A stretch of DNA of 64,000 nt. Origin: Luscinia megarhynchos. Its lineage: Eukaryota; Chordata; Aves; Passeriformes; Turdidae. A program made the position numbers and the translations under genes. Where the stretch lies: assembly GCA_034336665.1 (NCBI GenBank), contig JAPFBE010000002.1, forward strand, positions 79,552,905-79,616,904, in the 5' to 3' direction. Below, piece after piece: positions 13,656 through 25,582 of this stretch. A model generated the notes under the pieces. It ran no database searches and was not told the origin of the DNA. It saw only the letters and a program-made list of their open reading frames with translations. How positions within the stretch are numbered: position 1 is the stretch's first letter; each line of letters begins with the position of its first letter.

Positions 13656-15009
13656 TCTGTACATGCATTAAAAGTTGGTAACAGGTAGCAGATCTACAGA
13701 GCCCGGGCAGCTCATGCACTTGAACTGGCTTTCAGCCTTGGAGTAGGACAAATATCTTGGAGTGCATACAGCCACTCTTTTTTCCTGCTTTGCCACATCT
13801 GTGCTTTGCACCAGGTTTACCAAAGTCCCCTGCACTCCAAATACATTCCAGAGCCTTTGGGTTACTGCTTCCAATAAAGCAAATCTCTTTTAACTTAGAG
13901 CAGAAATTCCACCCTGGAAATCATCCTGACAACAGTTGTCTCATCTGGTCTTTTGTAGACAATGTTTGAGTTTGAAAATCAGCCTCTTCTCTATCTTGGT
14001 GAAAACTTGTGTCAAACATATTTTAAGTTTCACAAGAGTATATAAACAAAGAAATTAAGGACAGATAAACATGTAGGGTGTGCTATTACTTTGTATCAAA
14101 ACTCTGGCTTTTTGAGATACGGTAATGGGAATTACATAGGGAAATCTGCCAGTGTTACTTGCAAGTACTTAGCTGTGTCTTTGTGAATGCTACTTTGGTA
14201 GGTACTAAGAATTGTGAACTAAATTCTTGCTTGTGTGAAGACATACAGTTCCAATAATTTCTCCCTAAGACAAGGGTTTCAAGTCTCTATTTCTTAGTAT
14301 TTTCCGTGGAAGTTGTCATAAATGTAAGAATAAATGTTAATCTCCACTCTATTCCTACATAATAAACAGTTGCTTAGTCTCATGTTACTGAAAAAGAGAT
14401 CAATACAATCTAATGAACTAATTTGAATGTAGAAGTGAGAAAGAGTTAAATCCACATTTAAGCCTCAGTGGAAGTGCTGTTTTAATGATCAGAAACAAAA
14501 AGAACTGAAGGGACTACCATTGAAAGAAGACTTGTAATTTGAAAGTTATGTTGATACTTTGAAGACATGTTTTATACAATATATAGAGTAATTGTTTTAT
14601 GATCAGTGTAAGATAAAATCTATTTTCTTTCATGTTGCAAGCCAAGCAATGTCCTGTTTCTGTGGATTCTTGTATTGGTTCATAAAACTATTAGAAATGA
14701 ATTGCAAATTATTTAATAAAATGGATTCCAGGCAAACTTTAATTTTTACTGTGATTTTGACCACCTTAAGTAGAAAAGAGGTTTTTTATCTTGTGCTAGT
14801 GAAATACTATAAGATTACAGTTTTACTTTTTCCATCTGGATCCTGAAGGACATACTGGGCTGTGGTAGAATTTATTTCCAAGCTGTTTTTTTGCTTTTTG
14901 GATCTCTAATGAAATTTTCTGAGTCAAAAGAAAATGTGAATTATGTATAGATCCAGAAGAAAATGTGAATTAGTCTTTTTGGAATCAGTGTCTTAATTAC
15001 AAAAAGCAA

Positions 15010-15338
15010 CCTCTGGAGATCCCATAGCCTGACCCTGTGCTCAGAGCCATGTCAGCTAGAGCCGGTTGTGTAGGGTTTGGAACTTGAATATCTTCAACAA
15101 CAGAGACCCCACAGACTCTCTGGACAGCAGTTTCAATGTTCTGCAACCCTTGGAGCAAAAAATTTTTTTCTTATTAAGTGGAATTTCTTCTATTTCAGTT
15201 TCTGCATGGTGCCTCCTGTTCTGTAAGTGGGCACTACTGACAAGAGTCTGTCTCCCTCTTCTTTACATCTGCCATTAAGTATTTCTACACTTTGATGAGA
15301 TCCTAAAGCCTTCTCCAGTCCCAACTCTCTGTCCCCTT
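15010..15338 (-). mobile_element. CR1 LINE fragment, 3' segment (left part of a split copy)
   Basis: This minus-strand CR1 3' region runs from the consensus-like 'ctctggagat...' start to 'ccaactctctgtcccc'. At that point the CR1 alignment is interrupted by about 590 bp of unrelated sequence. It resumes at about 15932 in the correct consensus order, so the two parts form one older insertion. Confidence 0.8.
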
Positions 15339-15826
15339 TGTTGGAAATGATACAATTTAATTTATTTTTAAACTAACTTTAGTTTTAGAGTTTTGTTCCT
15401 CTTTGCCCAGGGAGAAGGGTATTGAAGTTTCTTTTCCAAAAAATCTCTTCTCTGGATGAGGTCTGATGAGCTTAACACCTCAATGCACTGGGAGGTGACA
15501 GAGGATGCACAAGAAATAAGTGATCATTAACAAAGATTACCCTCGAATATCATCCCCTGGTGTGTTGGAGACGCTTGGTCTGGGAAAAAATCGATAAAAG
15601 AATGAAAGAATGAGGACCAAATTATCATCAAAGGCAGAGGGATCAATAACCAATAGGAAACTAAATAGTAAGAATTGGGTAGTTTGGGACCAATGAAGAT
15701 TGAACCAAAGAATTGCTTTGGATTTGTGTGTATAAATATGTGAAAAATCTAGTAAAGAACCATGTATGATGGAAGAATTTTCACTGCACAACCTGGGCAA
15801 TGTGTGGATGAAATTATTTCTATTGC

Positions 15827-15854
15827 ACATCCTGGCCAGAACATCCTGGCCAGA
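15827..15854 (+). repeat. 14-bp tandem duplication next to LTR poly(A) signal
   Basis: The unit ACATCCTGGCCAGA occurs twice back to back (15827-15840 and 15841-15854), and the second copy runs into AATAAA at 15854. It lies inside the LTR candidate, just upstream of its polyadenylation signal. Confidence 0.9.
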
Positions 15855-15859
15855 ATAAA
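15854..15859 (+). promoter_or_regulatory. Polyadenylation signal AATAAA within LTR candidate
   Basis: A canonical AATAAA sits about 75 bases before the presumed LTR 3' end, followed by a GT/T-rich stretch (ttgttggtgaggagtttttg). This is the expected arrangement for retroviral 3'-end formation. It is in sense orientation relative to CPQ, but use in CPQ transcripts is not shown. Confidence 0.5.
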
Positions 15860-15931
15860 GTAATGCCTTAATTCTTTAACACTGACAATTGTTGGTGAGG
15901 AGTTTTTGTTTTCCACACGGTTTCTGTGACA

Positions 15932-16530
15932 CCTCCGTCATGTCTGTGGTCCAGTATAGTCATGTCTGTCTTGTTCTGGGGAGCTCCGAGCTGGACTCAG
16001 CACAGATGTGTCTCAAAAATGTGTAAGATGTGTCTCTCCAGTGCTGAGTGGTGGGAAGGATCACCCTCCTTGACCTGAATGCAGCACTCTGCCTGGTGCA
16101 GCTTGGGTGCCATTGGCCTTGTTTATGGCACAGCATACTGCTGGCTCATGGTCAATTAGCTCTCCACCAGGACCCTGAGCTCCTTTCTCTGCCAAGCTGC
16201 TTTCCAGCTGGTCCCCAGCATGATCCTTGAAAACCAGCCAGCTCTCCTGGACTCTTTTTTTTTCTTTCCAGCTCTGTCTCCTATAGGATTCTTACAAACA
16301 GGTCCTTGAATAGGCAAAATACTATTTTCCCCAAGGCCAGAGCTCACATCCTGCTATTTGCCTTATTCCTTCTCAGGATCCTGAGCCCCACCATCTTATG
16401 TTTACTACAGACCTTCACTGAATTCCCAAACAGTTCTTCCTTGTTTTTAATTATGAGGTCTAACAGAGCATCTGCTTCATGGATTCATTCCACGGTGGGT
16501 TCATGCAGTTCTGGGAATGCCTGCAGTTAG
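15932..16530 (-). mobile_element. CR1 LINE fragment, more 5' segment (right part of a split copy)
   Basis: This continues the CR1 copy of 15010-15338 on the minus strand. In order it has the 'ggggagctccgagctggactcag' region, the 'cattggccttgtttatggcac' region, the 'ctggctcatggtcaattag' region, and further upstream the 'ggatcctgagccccaccat' and 'cttccttgtttttaattatgaggtc' regions. All belong to the reverse-transcriptase C-terminal half and 3' part of avian CR1. The frame is broken by many changes. An old insertion, about 930 bp in total without the LTR. Confidence 0.8.
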
Positions 16531-16866
16531 TGCTGCATTGAGACAGTTATTGTATGTTTAAGAGGAAAGAGAAAATATTACATGCAGATTTAAAAAATAA
16601 TTCATGAATAATAAGGGTTTTAGAAGGAACCCTGTAACAAATAAGAGGATAATCTCAGCAAAATTCTGAGAAAACTTGTGCAGGTGACAGGAATGTAGGA
16701 TAGGTCATAAAAAGAAAAAAGGGTTATAGTGATCAAATTAAAGATTAATTGAATGTCTTAGCATATTAGACAATGAAATCCTTTGGGCACCAGTGGAGGA
16801 AATGCAAGAGCCTGACCTATGTGAGGATTTGTGGGCTAGGAGGGAAGCATCAGGAAAGCGTCTGTC

Positions 16867-16888
16867 ACAGGCTGTGAACAGCCTGTGA
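16867..16888. repeat. Short inverted repeat (8-bp arms)
   Basis: CACAGGCT and AGCCTGTG are perfect reverse complements separated by six bases. No T-run or gene end is nearby, so no terminator role is suggested. Confidence 0.6.
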
Positions 16889-17244
16889 ACTGTGAGAGGA
16901 GGAAGTTTTTGCTATCACAGCAGGAAGCCCTGGAGCCACTATCCACTATAAAGTAGCAAGGACAAGAGTTACTAATAGGTCATTGTGACTATAGAAGTGG
17001 AGAGAATGGGAGAATTGATTATGTGATCAGCATTCCTTTTAGAATGTGTAATGGTGAAGGACCGCGGTGTGGCAAGATGCAAAAATTTCATTTCCATTCA
17101 GTTAGTGGTGGTAAATAATAAAAGCATCTGGAGGTGTGGCTCACAAGGCAGGCTTGTGAGCTGACAGCATTCAAAATCCAGTTTGACTTTTGAATACTAC
17201 AGTGATGACCCAGCAGGGCATGTTTTTAAAAAAGGCTTGTGTTA

Positions 17245-17452
17245 TAACGGGTGTTAGAAAAAATATTTTCCTAAGGGTAAATACTGAAACAGTTTGTCCA
17301 GAGAAGTTATAGCATTTCTGTAGTGAGAAATGTCAGAACTTGACTGGACAAAACTCTGACTGATCAGATACAGGTTGATCCTGCTGTGAGCAGGATGTGG
17401 AAGTCGATGCGCAGTCAGAAGTCCCTTCCAGCCTCAAGTATTCTCCAATGCC
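17245..17452 (+). mobile_element. CR1 LINE fragment, extreme 3' end
   Basis: About 210 bp match the CR1 3' end in sense orientation. They include 'ctgaaacagtttgtccagag', then 'cttgactggacaaaactctga', 'tgatcctgctgtgagcagg' and 'agtcccttccagcctcaa', in the order of the consensus. The ATTCTGTG tail has decayed to 'attctccaatg'. Strongly 5'-truncated. Confidence 0.8.
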
Positions 17453-20400
17453 TGCTGTCTGGCACAGGGACATAAGTGTAAGTTTTCAAACCTCCCCTCT
17501 TACAGTGCTCTGCTGTTACTACAGCCATTAAAAGGTTGTTTTGACTTGCTTCCATCAGCAGTCTTATTGGGGAGTTTGTAAAGTCTATTTTCTGGAGGAC
17601 AGTTAAGAGTTAGTTACTCAGGACGGTTTTCAGAACATTTTAGGTCATCATAATGCTCTAAAGCAGTGCTAGTGAGGCAAGGTTTTGACTTATTAAGGGG
17701 TCCTCTAGTGTTCCTGAGAGGAAACAATATTTGTAATTTTATTTTTTTTAGACAAATCTATTACTTTTACAGGTTTAAAAAGGGAAGCTTGCTGGTAGTG
17801 CCTTGTATCACTGTGTACAAGTAGACTTTGTAAATGCTTTAACAAAAAAAGTAGCATTGGATATTAGTGTTTATTTTAGCAGAGATTAGTTTTAATATCT
17901 GAAAAAAGGAATTTCAAAGGTAGAACATTTGGGGATGTTGCTATATTTTAATAATGTGGAATCCTATATATCCCTAAAGTGAAAAATATAAAAATATATA
18001 TATCTTAGATTATAAAAATTATTTACTGTATGTGTAAGGAAGTCTTCCTTTGCTAAGTACAGAAAAAAGAGAGCTTCTCTCTTCACATCAACTCAGATGC
18101 CATTTTAGCTTTCCTACAGGGATATTGCAGAGATTCTCTGCTGATCTTTGAACTACAAAAAAAAGCAGCTACAACATCTTTATGCAAGGGTAAGTGTTAT
18201 TTCAGTGATACCTAGTTTTGTTTAGAGGTAGTTGCTGTTATGTTTTTTCCTCTTAAAACCTCAGAAATGGATTGAAATATGTAATTTAAAATCCTTAGTT
18301 TCAAAACAGAGTATTATGGAGAGTGGTACTATTTCTGAAATGTTTCAGCTCAGGAAATAGGAAATAAAATATGCTGGAGAACTTAAATATGGAAATACTA
18401 AGTCTTAAAATCCAACATTTAATATTAAAATGGTAGTCATTTCAATACTTCGTTATCTTTTGAATGCTCTTATAGTTTCTATGTCTTGTTACGCTTACTA
18501 CAATTCCCTTATCACTAATAATTTATTTTCAGACTAATTTTCTCCTTCACTGTCGTACATACTATTAATGATATCAGCTCATTTACTACTACTAGTTATT
18601 AACTGCTCGGTGGTTTTTAGATTCACTTCAAACAGGGAGGTTTGATTGCAGTGCTTTCCAAGAACACTTTCATTTCAATCATTTCTACAAAGTAGAGATT
18701 CCGCTTTAAAGAGTTTACTGTATGTTGTGACACAGGGGATCTTTGAAGGTTAATCAGATTTTTAGCTATAATAGGGTTGGATTCTTGTGTGACTAAGTGA
18801 GTCACTTCTATTTCATGTGCAGATCTATCATTTAATCAGAAGCCTGGAAGTTAAGACTTCCTACACTGCATATTAAGTAGAAAAGACAGTTGTTGTTTTA
18901 ATCAATTTTTTTCTTTCTGAACTTCACTGTATCTTTAGGACTGTAAATTAGTTGAGACAGCTAGACTGATTATTTAAAAATCATTCCTAATGTGTATAAA
19001 ATCTAATAAAAGGAGCTGTACAGTGGAGTCATATTATTTGGACACCAAAGCTAAAAACTAAATTTGAAGGAATATCCTTATATATACAAAATAAAATCCA
19101 CTAAATGTGGTAAGGTTCCTGATTTACATGTAAGGCATGATTTAATCTAATTGCAGTTTAACTTGGGGGCAGTTAGTCGTTTTCTTAAAGGCAAGTACAA
19201 ATCGACACAAATCTTTTTTAAAACATATTTGTAGCCCAAAACAAATAATTGGGAATGGCCAGAGTAGACTCTCAGGAAGAGTTTTAATCAAGTACGTTTT
19301 TACAACTGAATATCTCTGGTACAGCTCCTGAAGTTGATAAAATTATACACAATAGAATAGGCTTGTGTTTAAACATTACTGGACAAAGCCTTTTTCTTCT
19401 GGTTGCAATGCCCCACACATCTTTAAATAAAGGGGAGTTTATATTAAAATACATACATTATATGTATATTTTACCTTGCATGTTAGTCTAGCTCTAATCC
19501 CATGCCATATTAGTGCTGTTACAGTACTCAGTACTCTGTGTTGCTGATGGGCACTCAGCTTTGTCATCTTGTTTTCCTCAAATGTTGAAATGCTGAGCTT
19601 GAATAATGATAGTGTATACAAAACACAGTGTCCCAGCAAGAATTGTTTAAATTGTTATCTTTATAATGCAGTGCTTGAGAAGTTTTCATCAAGTATTTGT
19701 CCTGCTGTTGGAAGAGCTGGGTTGGATTCCAGAATGGAAGATGATGTGTGATGTGTTTGCTGCAGTCAGTGTGCTGCTACAGCACACAGGAGTACAACTT
19801 CAGACTGTTTAGGTTTCAGAAGGCCTTTGGTGGAAAAGCCAAGGGACAGATTTACAGAATCTTGCTGCATGATACAAGTTAAATAACTATTATAAATATT
19901 TTAAAACTTGAGGGATGTTGGTTTGCATATGGGAATGAGTTTCTGCCTGGATGTGAAATATCAAGTAGGAAGAGCTGATAACTCATAATTTGCATTTGTT
20001 TTGCTGTGTGACTTGAAGAGAGAAAGAATTGAGGTGCAAAAGAAAGAGAATGAGTCAGGGCAAAAAAAGCTAATTGCACACCAAAACATTATTCCATCAA
20101 GAAGACAAAAGTTTCTCCAAAGAAGGGGGAAAGGAAATATAGTCTGTAGATTAAGAAATGCATTAAGAAAGGATGCTGTAAATACTGGTGCCAGCTTTGC
20201 TATGTGGGCCAGGAGTAGAAATGCATTCTTGGTATTGCCATTTTCCCAAATATATTTGCAAGCTACCATTGTGTATGATGCTAATGCATCCTAAAATTGC
20301 CATGCCATATTTAATACTCTGTATTTGCAAATCTGTGTATATGAAGACTTTATTTAATCATAGTTTTGAAAGAAGCAAAGCATGAGGGGCTTAAATTTAC

Positions 20401-21294
20401 TCCTGCCAGCTGTTTATTTGCCCACTAGTTAGGTACATGATATGCTGCCTTTCTTTTTTCTTTTATTCTCATGCTGTTAACACAGTGAAATGAAGGAAAT
20501 CTTAAAGTCCTTTTAAACTGAAGCCATCTGACTGTTCATAGCTGTAATGCTATCCAAATGTGTAAATTTCTAAAAATGTACTCCCTTACGCTTGGGAGCA
20601 CAGGCCTGAATTTGGTGCTGGATTCCTCTGCCTGAGAATCTGGGATTAAGGGTTTTTTGGTCATGGTTTCTTTAGTGCCATAAATTTTGTCGGGGCTGGA
20701 AAGAATAGGAAATTGAGAAGAGAGTGGTAAAAAAGAGAATAAAAAACAGTAATGAGTATCTGGGGAAGGAGAGAAATTATAGGCAACTTTTAAATTGGAT
20801 TAAATAGGGGATTCTAATTCTTATCTGTTTTCTGTTTTCCTCTGATTTTGGTCCCTACACAAATCAACTTTATCTGCTGTTTATACATTTAAGGTAAGTA
20901 TTACACAAATACCCCTGCACTGGCAGGGGGTTCATGCAAGGAAAATATCCAGTTAAATAATGTAAGACCTTGTTTTGGTATTTAGAATTTCAGTTGGACT
21001 TACTTGGAAAAAAACTGGAGAAAGTGAACCACAAAAATTTGAATAGAAATGTTTTCATGGGTTTCTAGGTAATTGTGAACTGGATGGGAATGTTGTAAAC
21101 CTGTCTTGCCTGAGGAAACAACTAACTTCTAGCATTATTTAACTGAAAATGTACATGAAGAGTCACAGTCTAGAGTACTTCACTGTTTAAGCTTGATGGT
21201 TTGCATACAGATGCTTGGAGTTTGAATGTGTAGTGACTAAAGATGCTTGATCTGGTTCTAATATCCTGTTTAGTTCTTGCTCCCCATGCAGCAC

Positions 21295-21998
21295 TAGTGG
21301 CTGGGGACAGAGTGGCTGGACAATACCCAGGCAGGAGGGAACCTGGGGGTACTGACTGACAACAGGCTGAACATGAGCCAGGGTGTGCCCAGGTGTCCAA
21401 GAAGGCCAATGGCATCCTGGCCTGGGTCAGGAATAGTGTGGCCAGCAGGAGCAGGGAGGTCATTCTTCCCCTGTACTCGGCACCTTGAGGGCTGTGTCCA
21501 CTTCTGGGCCCCTCAGTTTAGGAAGGACCTTGAGATGCTGGAGCGTGTCCAGAGGAGGCAACAAGGCTGGTGAGGGTCTGGAGCACAAGCCCTGGGAGGA
21601 ACAGCTGAGGGAGCTGGCACTGTTTAGCCTGGAGAAAGAGAGGCTCAGGGAAGACCTTATTCTCTGCAACTGCCTGAAAGGAGTCTGTAGCCAGGTAAGG
21701 CTTTGTCTCTTCTCCCAGGCAACCAGCAGCAGGAGAACACAGTCTTAAGCTGCACCAGGGATATTTAGATTGGACGTTAGGAAGAAGTTCTTCTCAGAAG
21801 GGGTGGCTGGGCACTGGAATGGGCTTCTCCAGGGAGGTGGTGGAGTCACTGGAGGTGCCTAAGAAAAGACTGTGGCATTTAGTGCCATGGTCTAGTTGAC
21901 AAGGTGGAATTTGGTCATAGGTTGGACTTGATGATCTCAAAGGTCTTTTCCAAATTAATTGGTTCTGTGACTCCATGATTCTGTGGTTCTGTGATTCT
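21295..21998 (+). mobile_element. CR1 LINE, 5'-truncated copy with intact tail
   Basis: About 700 bp in sense orientation. It has the 'cctgggggtactgactgaca', 'aacatgagccagggtgtgcc', 'aaggccaatggcatcctggcc', 'gaggaggcaacaaggctgg' and 'ttggacttgatgatctcaaag' regions in CR1 order. It ends in four degenerate ATTCTGTG units, the CR1 3' hallmark. Several reading frames stay open for 60-97 codons on both strands, but the reverse-transcriptase frame is broken. It appears less decayed than most other copies here, suggesting a comparatively young insertion. Confidence 0.9.
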
Positions 21999-23214
21999 TT
22001 GTGTATGTGAAGCTTGTTTAAGTTTTCTGTACTCTTTCAAGTTAAGGTGCTCATTATCTTCACTGTCTGCTGGAGAAAGATGTAAAGAAAAATACTTTTC
22101 AGTGTTTTGAATAATGAAAGTTATTAGTATGCTTTTCTAAGAGAAATGTGTGAATAGGCATATTCCATCAATAATGATCCTATTCTGTGAACTCAAACCA
22201 CTATCCATGAAGCCTTGTTCATCCATGAAGGGCAAAGATGAATGATGGCTTCATTACTCTTCCATTACTCTTGTATTGCCTTATATACGTTTGTCTCAGA
22301 GACATGAAATAGCTCTACATTGTGGTTTTCAAAACTTAATACAAATGCTATTCTAGATTAAATGAAGTGATTGAAAGTGTTGCTGATAGTTCTTTCCTAA
22401 TGTTTAGTATTTATGACTCTGAGGCTGCATAGAAAGAAGCCCTTTATTTTAGTTTAACTAAAAATGGGAGAGACATTTCTTAAAATTCCTTTTCATCAAG
22501 CAGAAGGTTGTTCACCTGCATATTATGAAGTTGTTGCATGACAAAAGCAATTGGGCTGTGTCACTGCATATGGGATGGGAGATTATTTTTTAGTGGCATA
22601 AACCATCCTGCTTAGAAAAGGATGGCATATGCACGTGTATGTGAATGTGTGGTTCCTCTTTCTAAGTTTATTTGGTTTAGAATATTCAATTTTTTAAAAA
22701 AATATTTCTGTATACTTGGTTGAAATGCTGCACATGACCTAAAGGCATCCAATACAGATCATCATGCTGATGCAGAAGAAAATAGAATAAGAATGATAAA
22801 TCTAAAGTTGTCATGTTGTATACAAGCTGTCTTATCCTAAATTAATTTTTTAGTCAATTTGGCAAATATGTATTGCTGTGTTTGTACTGTCCTGCACAGT
22901 TGCTTATGGTTCCTCTGCATATTTAAACCAATACTTATACTTACAGACACTTACAAGCATTGCTTTGTATTGTTCTATACAGGATGTTTTGTGCAGTGTA
23001 AGTTATTAGTGTCTGTGTAGGTTTGGAGCTGAGAATCACATAACAGCTTTGAAAACAATGTGGAAAATGCAGTAATCATACATCCTTGATAGCTTTAACT
23101 GCCTTTGTTATTAGCCCACTTATACAGAGTATTATAATGCTATTATTTTATAATACTACTTTAAAGAACATAGTGGTTTAGAGTGAATTTCAGAAATATT
23201 TCCATTTATTGCTG

Positions 23215-25582
23215 GACACATTCCATCTACTTAAAGACCAAGATAAACACAGTGAGTTTTGTTATTTTGTAGCTGTGTCTTGTTTTTAGGATGTCTATGG
23301 CTATCACCATGATCAGTGAAACTTTCGTTTCAGCAGCTGCTACAAAAATGTGATAGTTTGTAAAAACAACTGTTTTGAAGGAACTTTCACATAGAGGTAC
23401 AATGGTTGTATTTATGTAATTGCTCTTGGCAACAGCTCTAGTAAATTTAAGTTGAAGTTCATCCATAAAATTAACTGACTTTCTCAATCCACTTGAACCT
23501 TGATCTGTTTTGGTGTAATGTTCTGGAGTTGGTGAAGAAGCTATACAATTGGAGTCTGTAACCCCAAATGAGATTACACCACCTTCTTCTGATTCAGAAT
23601 TTCCTGCTGTTGCAATATGTTGTTCCACAGAAATGAGGAATAATTCCCTCTCAGACACTGTTGAGATTGCTCCCAGCAATCACTAACAGCATTAGCGATG
23701 TATTCTTTCACTAGTAAAGACAAGGCATCCTATGGTAAACCTGGTTCCCTCTCAATGAGTTTGCAAACTTGTTCTAAATAATTCACATCATCTTGAAGCT
23801 CTGTTTCCCAGGAGACAAAATAGTTATTTTCTTAAAACCAATTTTTGCTTCAAGAACAAAGAAACCACATGGTGATTTTGAAGCTGTGGAATAGACATCC
23901 TTTATACCACAGACAATTGGGTTTTCACTGAGAGCGTTTTCTGTTCTTTTTTAAAAAAATTATTGCTATTTGTGAATTCCTTATTGAATGGACTGTATTG
24001 AGTCTGCATCAGTTGGCTGCAAAGTGTGGTGGTGTTTGAGCTCTCTCCTGCACAGGCAGGTTGCAGTGGGGCTGCACGTTCAGGAATGACCACAGAGCAG
24101 AATTCATTCATGCACTGTCCTCTGCAAGTGTGAATTCGTGCATAGTCTTCCCTTAGAAGAAAGCAACAAGAGCAGCCACAGTGAGCATTTCTCTGCTCTC
24201 ATTTCAGAAACATTTCTACCTCCAAAGCTGGCATTGCTTTTCTCAGATGATCTGGTTTCAAGCTATTAAGTACTTCTACTACAGGGCAGTGTCCCTGGAA
24301 AACGTGCTGTTTGCAATCTTTTGTGTTGGCCCTTCAAGGATCATGACATTAAATCACAAAATCAAAGGAATACCCCTGAGAAATTCTGAGGCTTTTACAG
24401 AGGAGCTGTCCATCCAAGTTTAAGTAACTTTGAAGAAGGGTAGGTTTTGGAATGAAGATTGCAGCATGTCTATTTTCTACCAGGAAAATGAGTCTCTGCT
24501 GGAAAGCAAACACATATTAAGGCTGAATAACCAGAAAAGAGAGTTGAGACATGAGAAGGAAAGAGTAAGCTGCTTTTCAGATTTCTGCTTCTAAGACACG
24601 ACTGTTCTGTTTTTTGTAACACACACATTTATAAAAATCTCACAGTCTATTTTCTAAATTTAAAAGGGTTTGGTGCATTCTGTTTGGACCCATGGCAGTT
24701 CAATGGGTATGATTAGTACTTTCTCATGGCCTTTGTTTAATACTATGGATATTTCAGTTATGTTACCTGAGTTTGTGTCTGGTTAGTTGAAAAAACATTG
24801 TTGTATGATGAGTACTTGATACTTTTTATCTTGCCATTAATTTTACTAGCCAGTGAAAAGAGATTTATCTGACATGAAGAAGAAAATAGAGATCTTCTTG
24901 TTTGGGCTCCAAGTTACTTCCTTGCAATGTTCACTGCATGCTTTACAGCATAGACTCTTGCCTTCCAGGAGTTATAACAGGAAAAACTCATTATGTTCTC
25001 ATTTTCAGTGCTACACTAATTGTCTGGCAATGAATGGTAGATGAGATAATATGCCAGGAGATCCTCATCCCTTAGGGAGAAGACGGTGGCAGAAAGAATG
25101 AATATTTTTTACATTTTTCTGGATCCTACAACTCTGAGACTTGTTTGACATCAGCTAACCAGAGAGTGGGAAGCATCCCTTTGTGAATGGCCAGTTCTGA
25201 GCTGAACACAGGTGGATGCTCCAGGGTCTCCTTCAGTTTTTTCCTTAGTGCTGACTTGTCATAGGTTGAATGTATCCTGCTGTTGGTTTTGTGCTGTTGC
25301 ACCATTTTACCACACTGCCTGCTTGGCTCAGAGTTTTTGTCCCTCCTTGGCTTTTCCATTGTAATCATAAATCCATCACCCCTCCAGCTCAAGGCCGTTG
25401 GCAAACTGTCACACTTGTGGTATTTTTCTGATGCTGCTTGTCAACATTTGAAAGGTCCAGATCTGAAAGTGGATGTTTCTGGAGATGCCCATGCTACTAT
25501 TCTCTACTGTAATCACAAAACCTTCTTTGCAGAAAACCCATCTGGGACTTGCTACCATGTTTTAAAATATCCTTATGACTAA
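23215..25582 (-). pseudogene. Protein-like decayed block, unidentified (tentative)
   Basis: On the minus strand several ORFs follow each other: 25404-25126 (92 codons), 24111-23902 (69) and 23679-23227 (150). The gaps between them also read as protein-like in shifting frames, for example SLKPDHLRKAMPALEVEMF near 24.2 kb and LVKEYIANAVSDCWEQSQQ near 23.7 kb. Switching frames with interspersed stops is what a decayed retrocopy or old exon cluster would show. I could not recognise the parent protein, and no poly(A) tail or target duplication is evident at the 3' side. It may instead be chance ORFs in AT-rich DNA. The whole block lies inside the CPQ intron, antisense to it. Confidence 0.2.

Larger units (their letters stand above)
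15339..15931 (+). mobile_element. Solo LTR candidate of an endogenous retrovirus, inserted in CR1
   Basis: About 593 bp of non-CR1 sequence splits a CR1 copy. It begins TGTTGG and ends GTGACA, the TG...CA form of retroviral LTRs. An AATAAA polyadenylation signal lies at 15854-15859, about 75 bases before the 3' end, the usual place for an R/U5 boundary. No gag, pol or env sequence and no second LTR lies nearby, so I read it as a solo LTR left by recombination. A target-site duplication could not be resolved at the chosen ends, so the borders are approximate. It lies in the same orientation as CPQ. Confidence 0.6.

Noticed and set aside
14929..14972. AGAAAATGTGAATTA repeated twice, 29 bases apart
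   Set aside because: A short local duplication with no context suggesting function.
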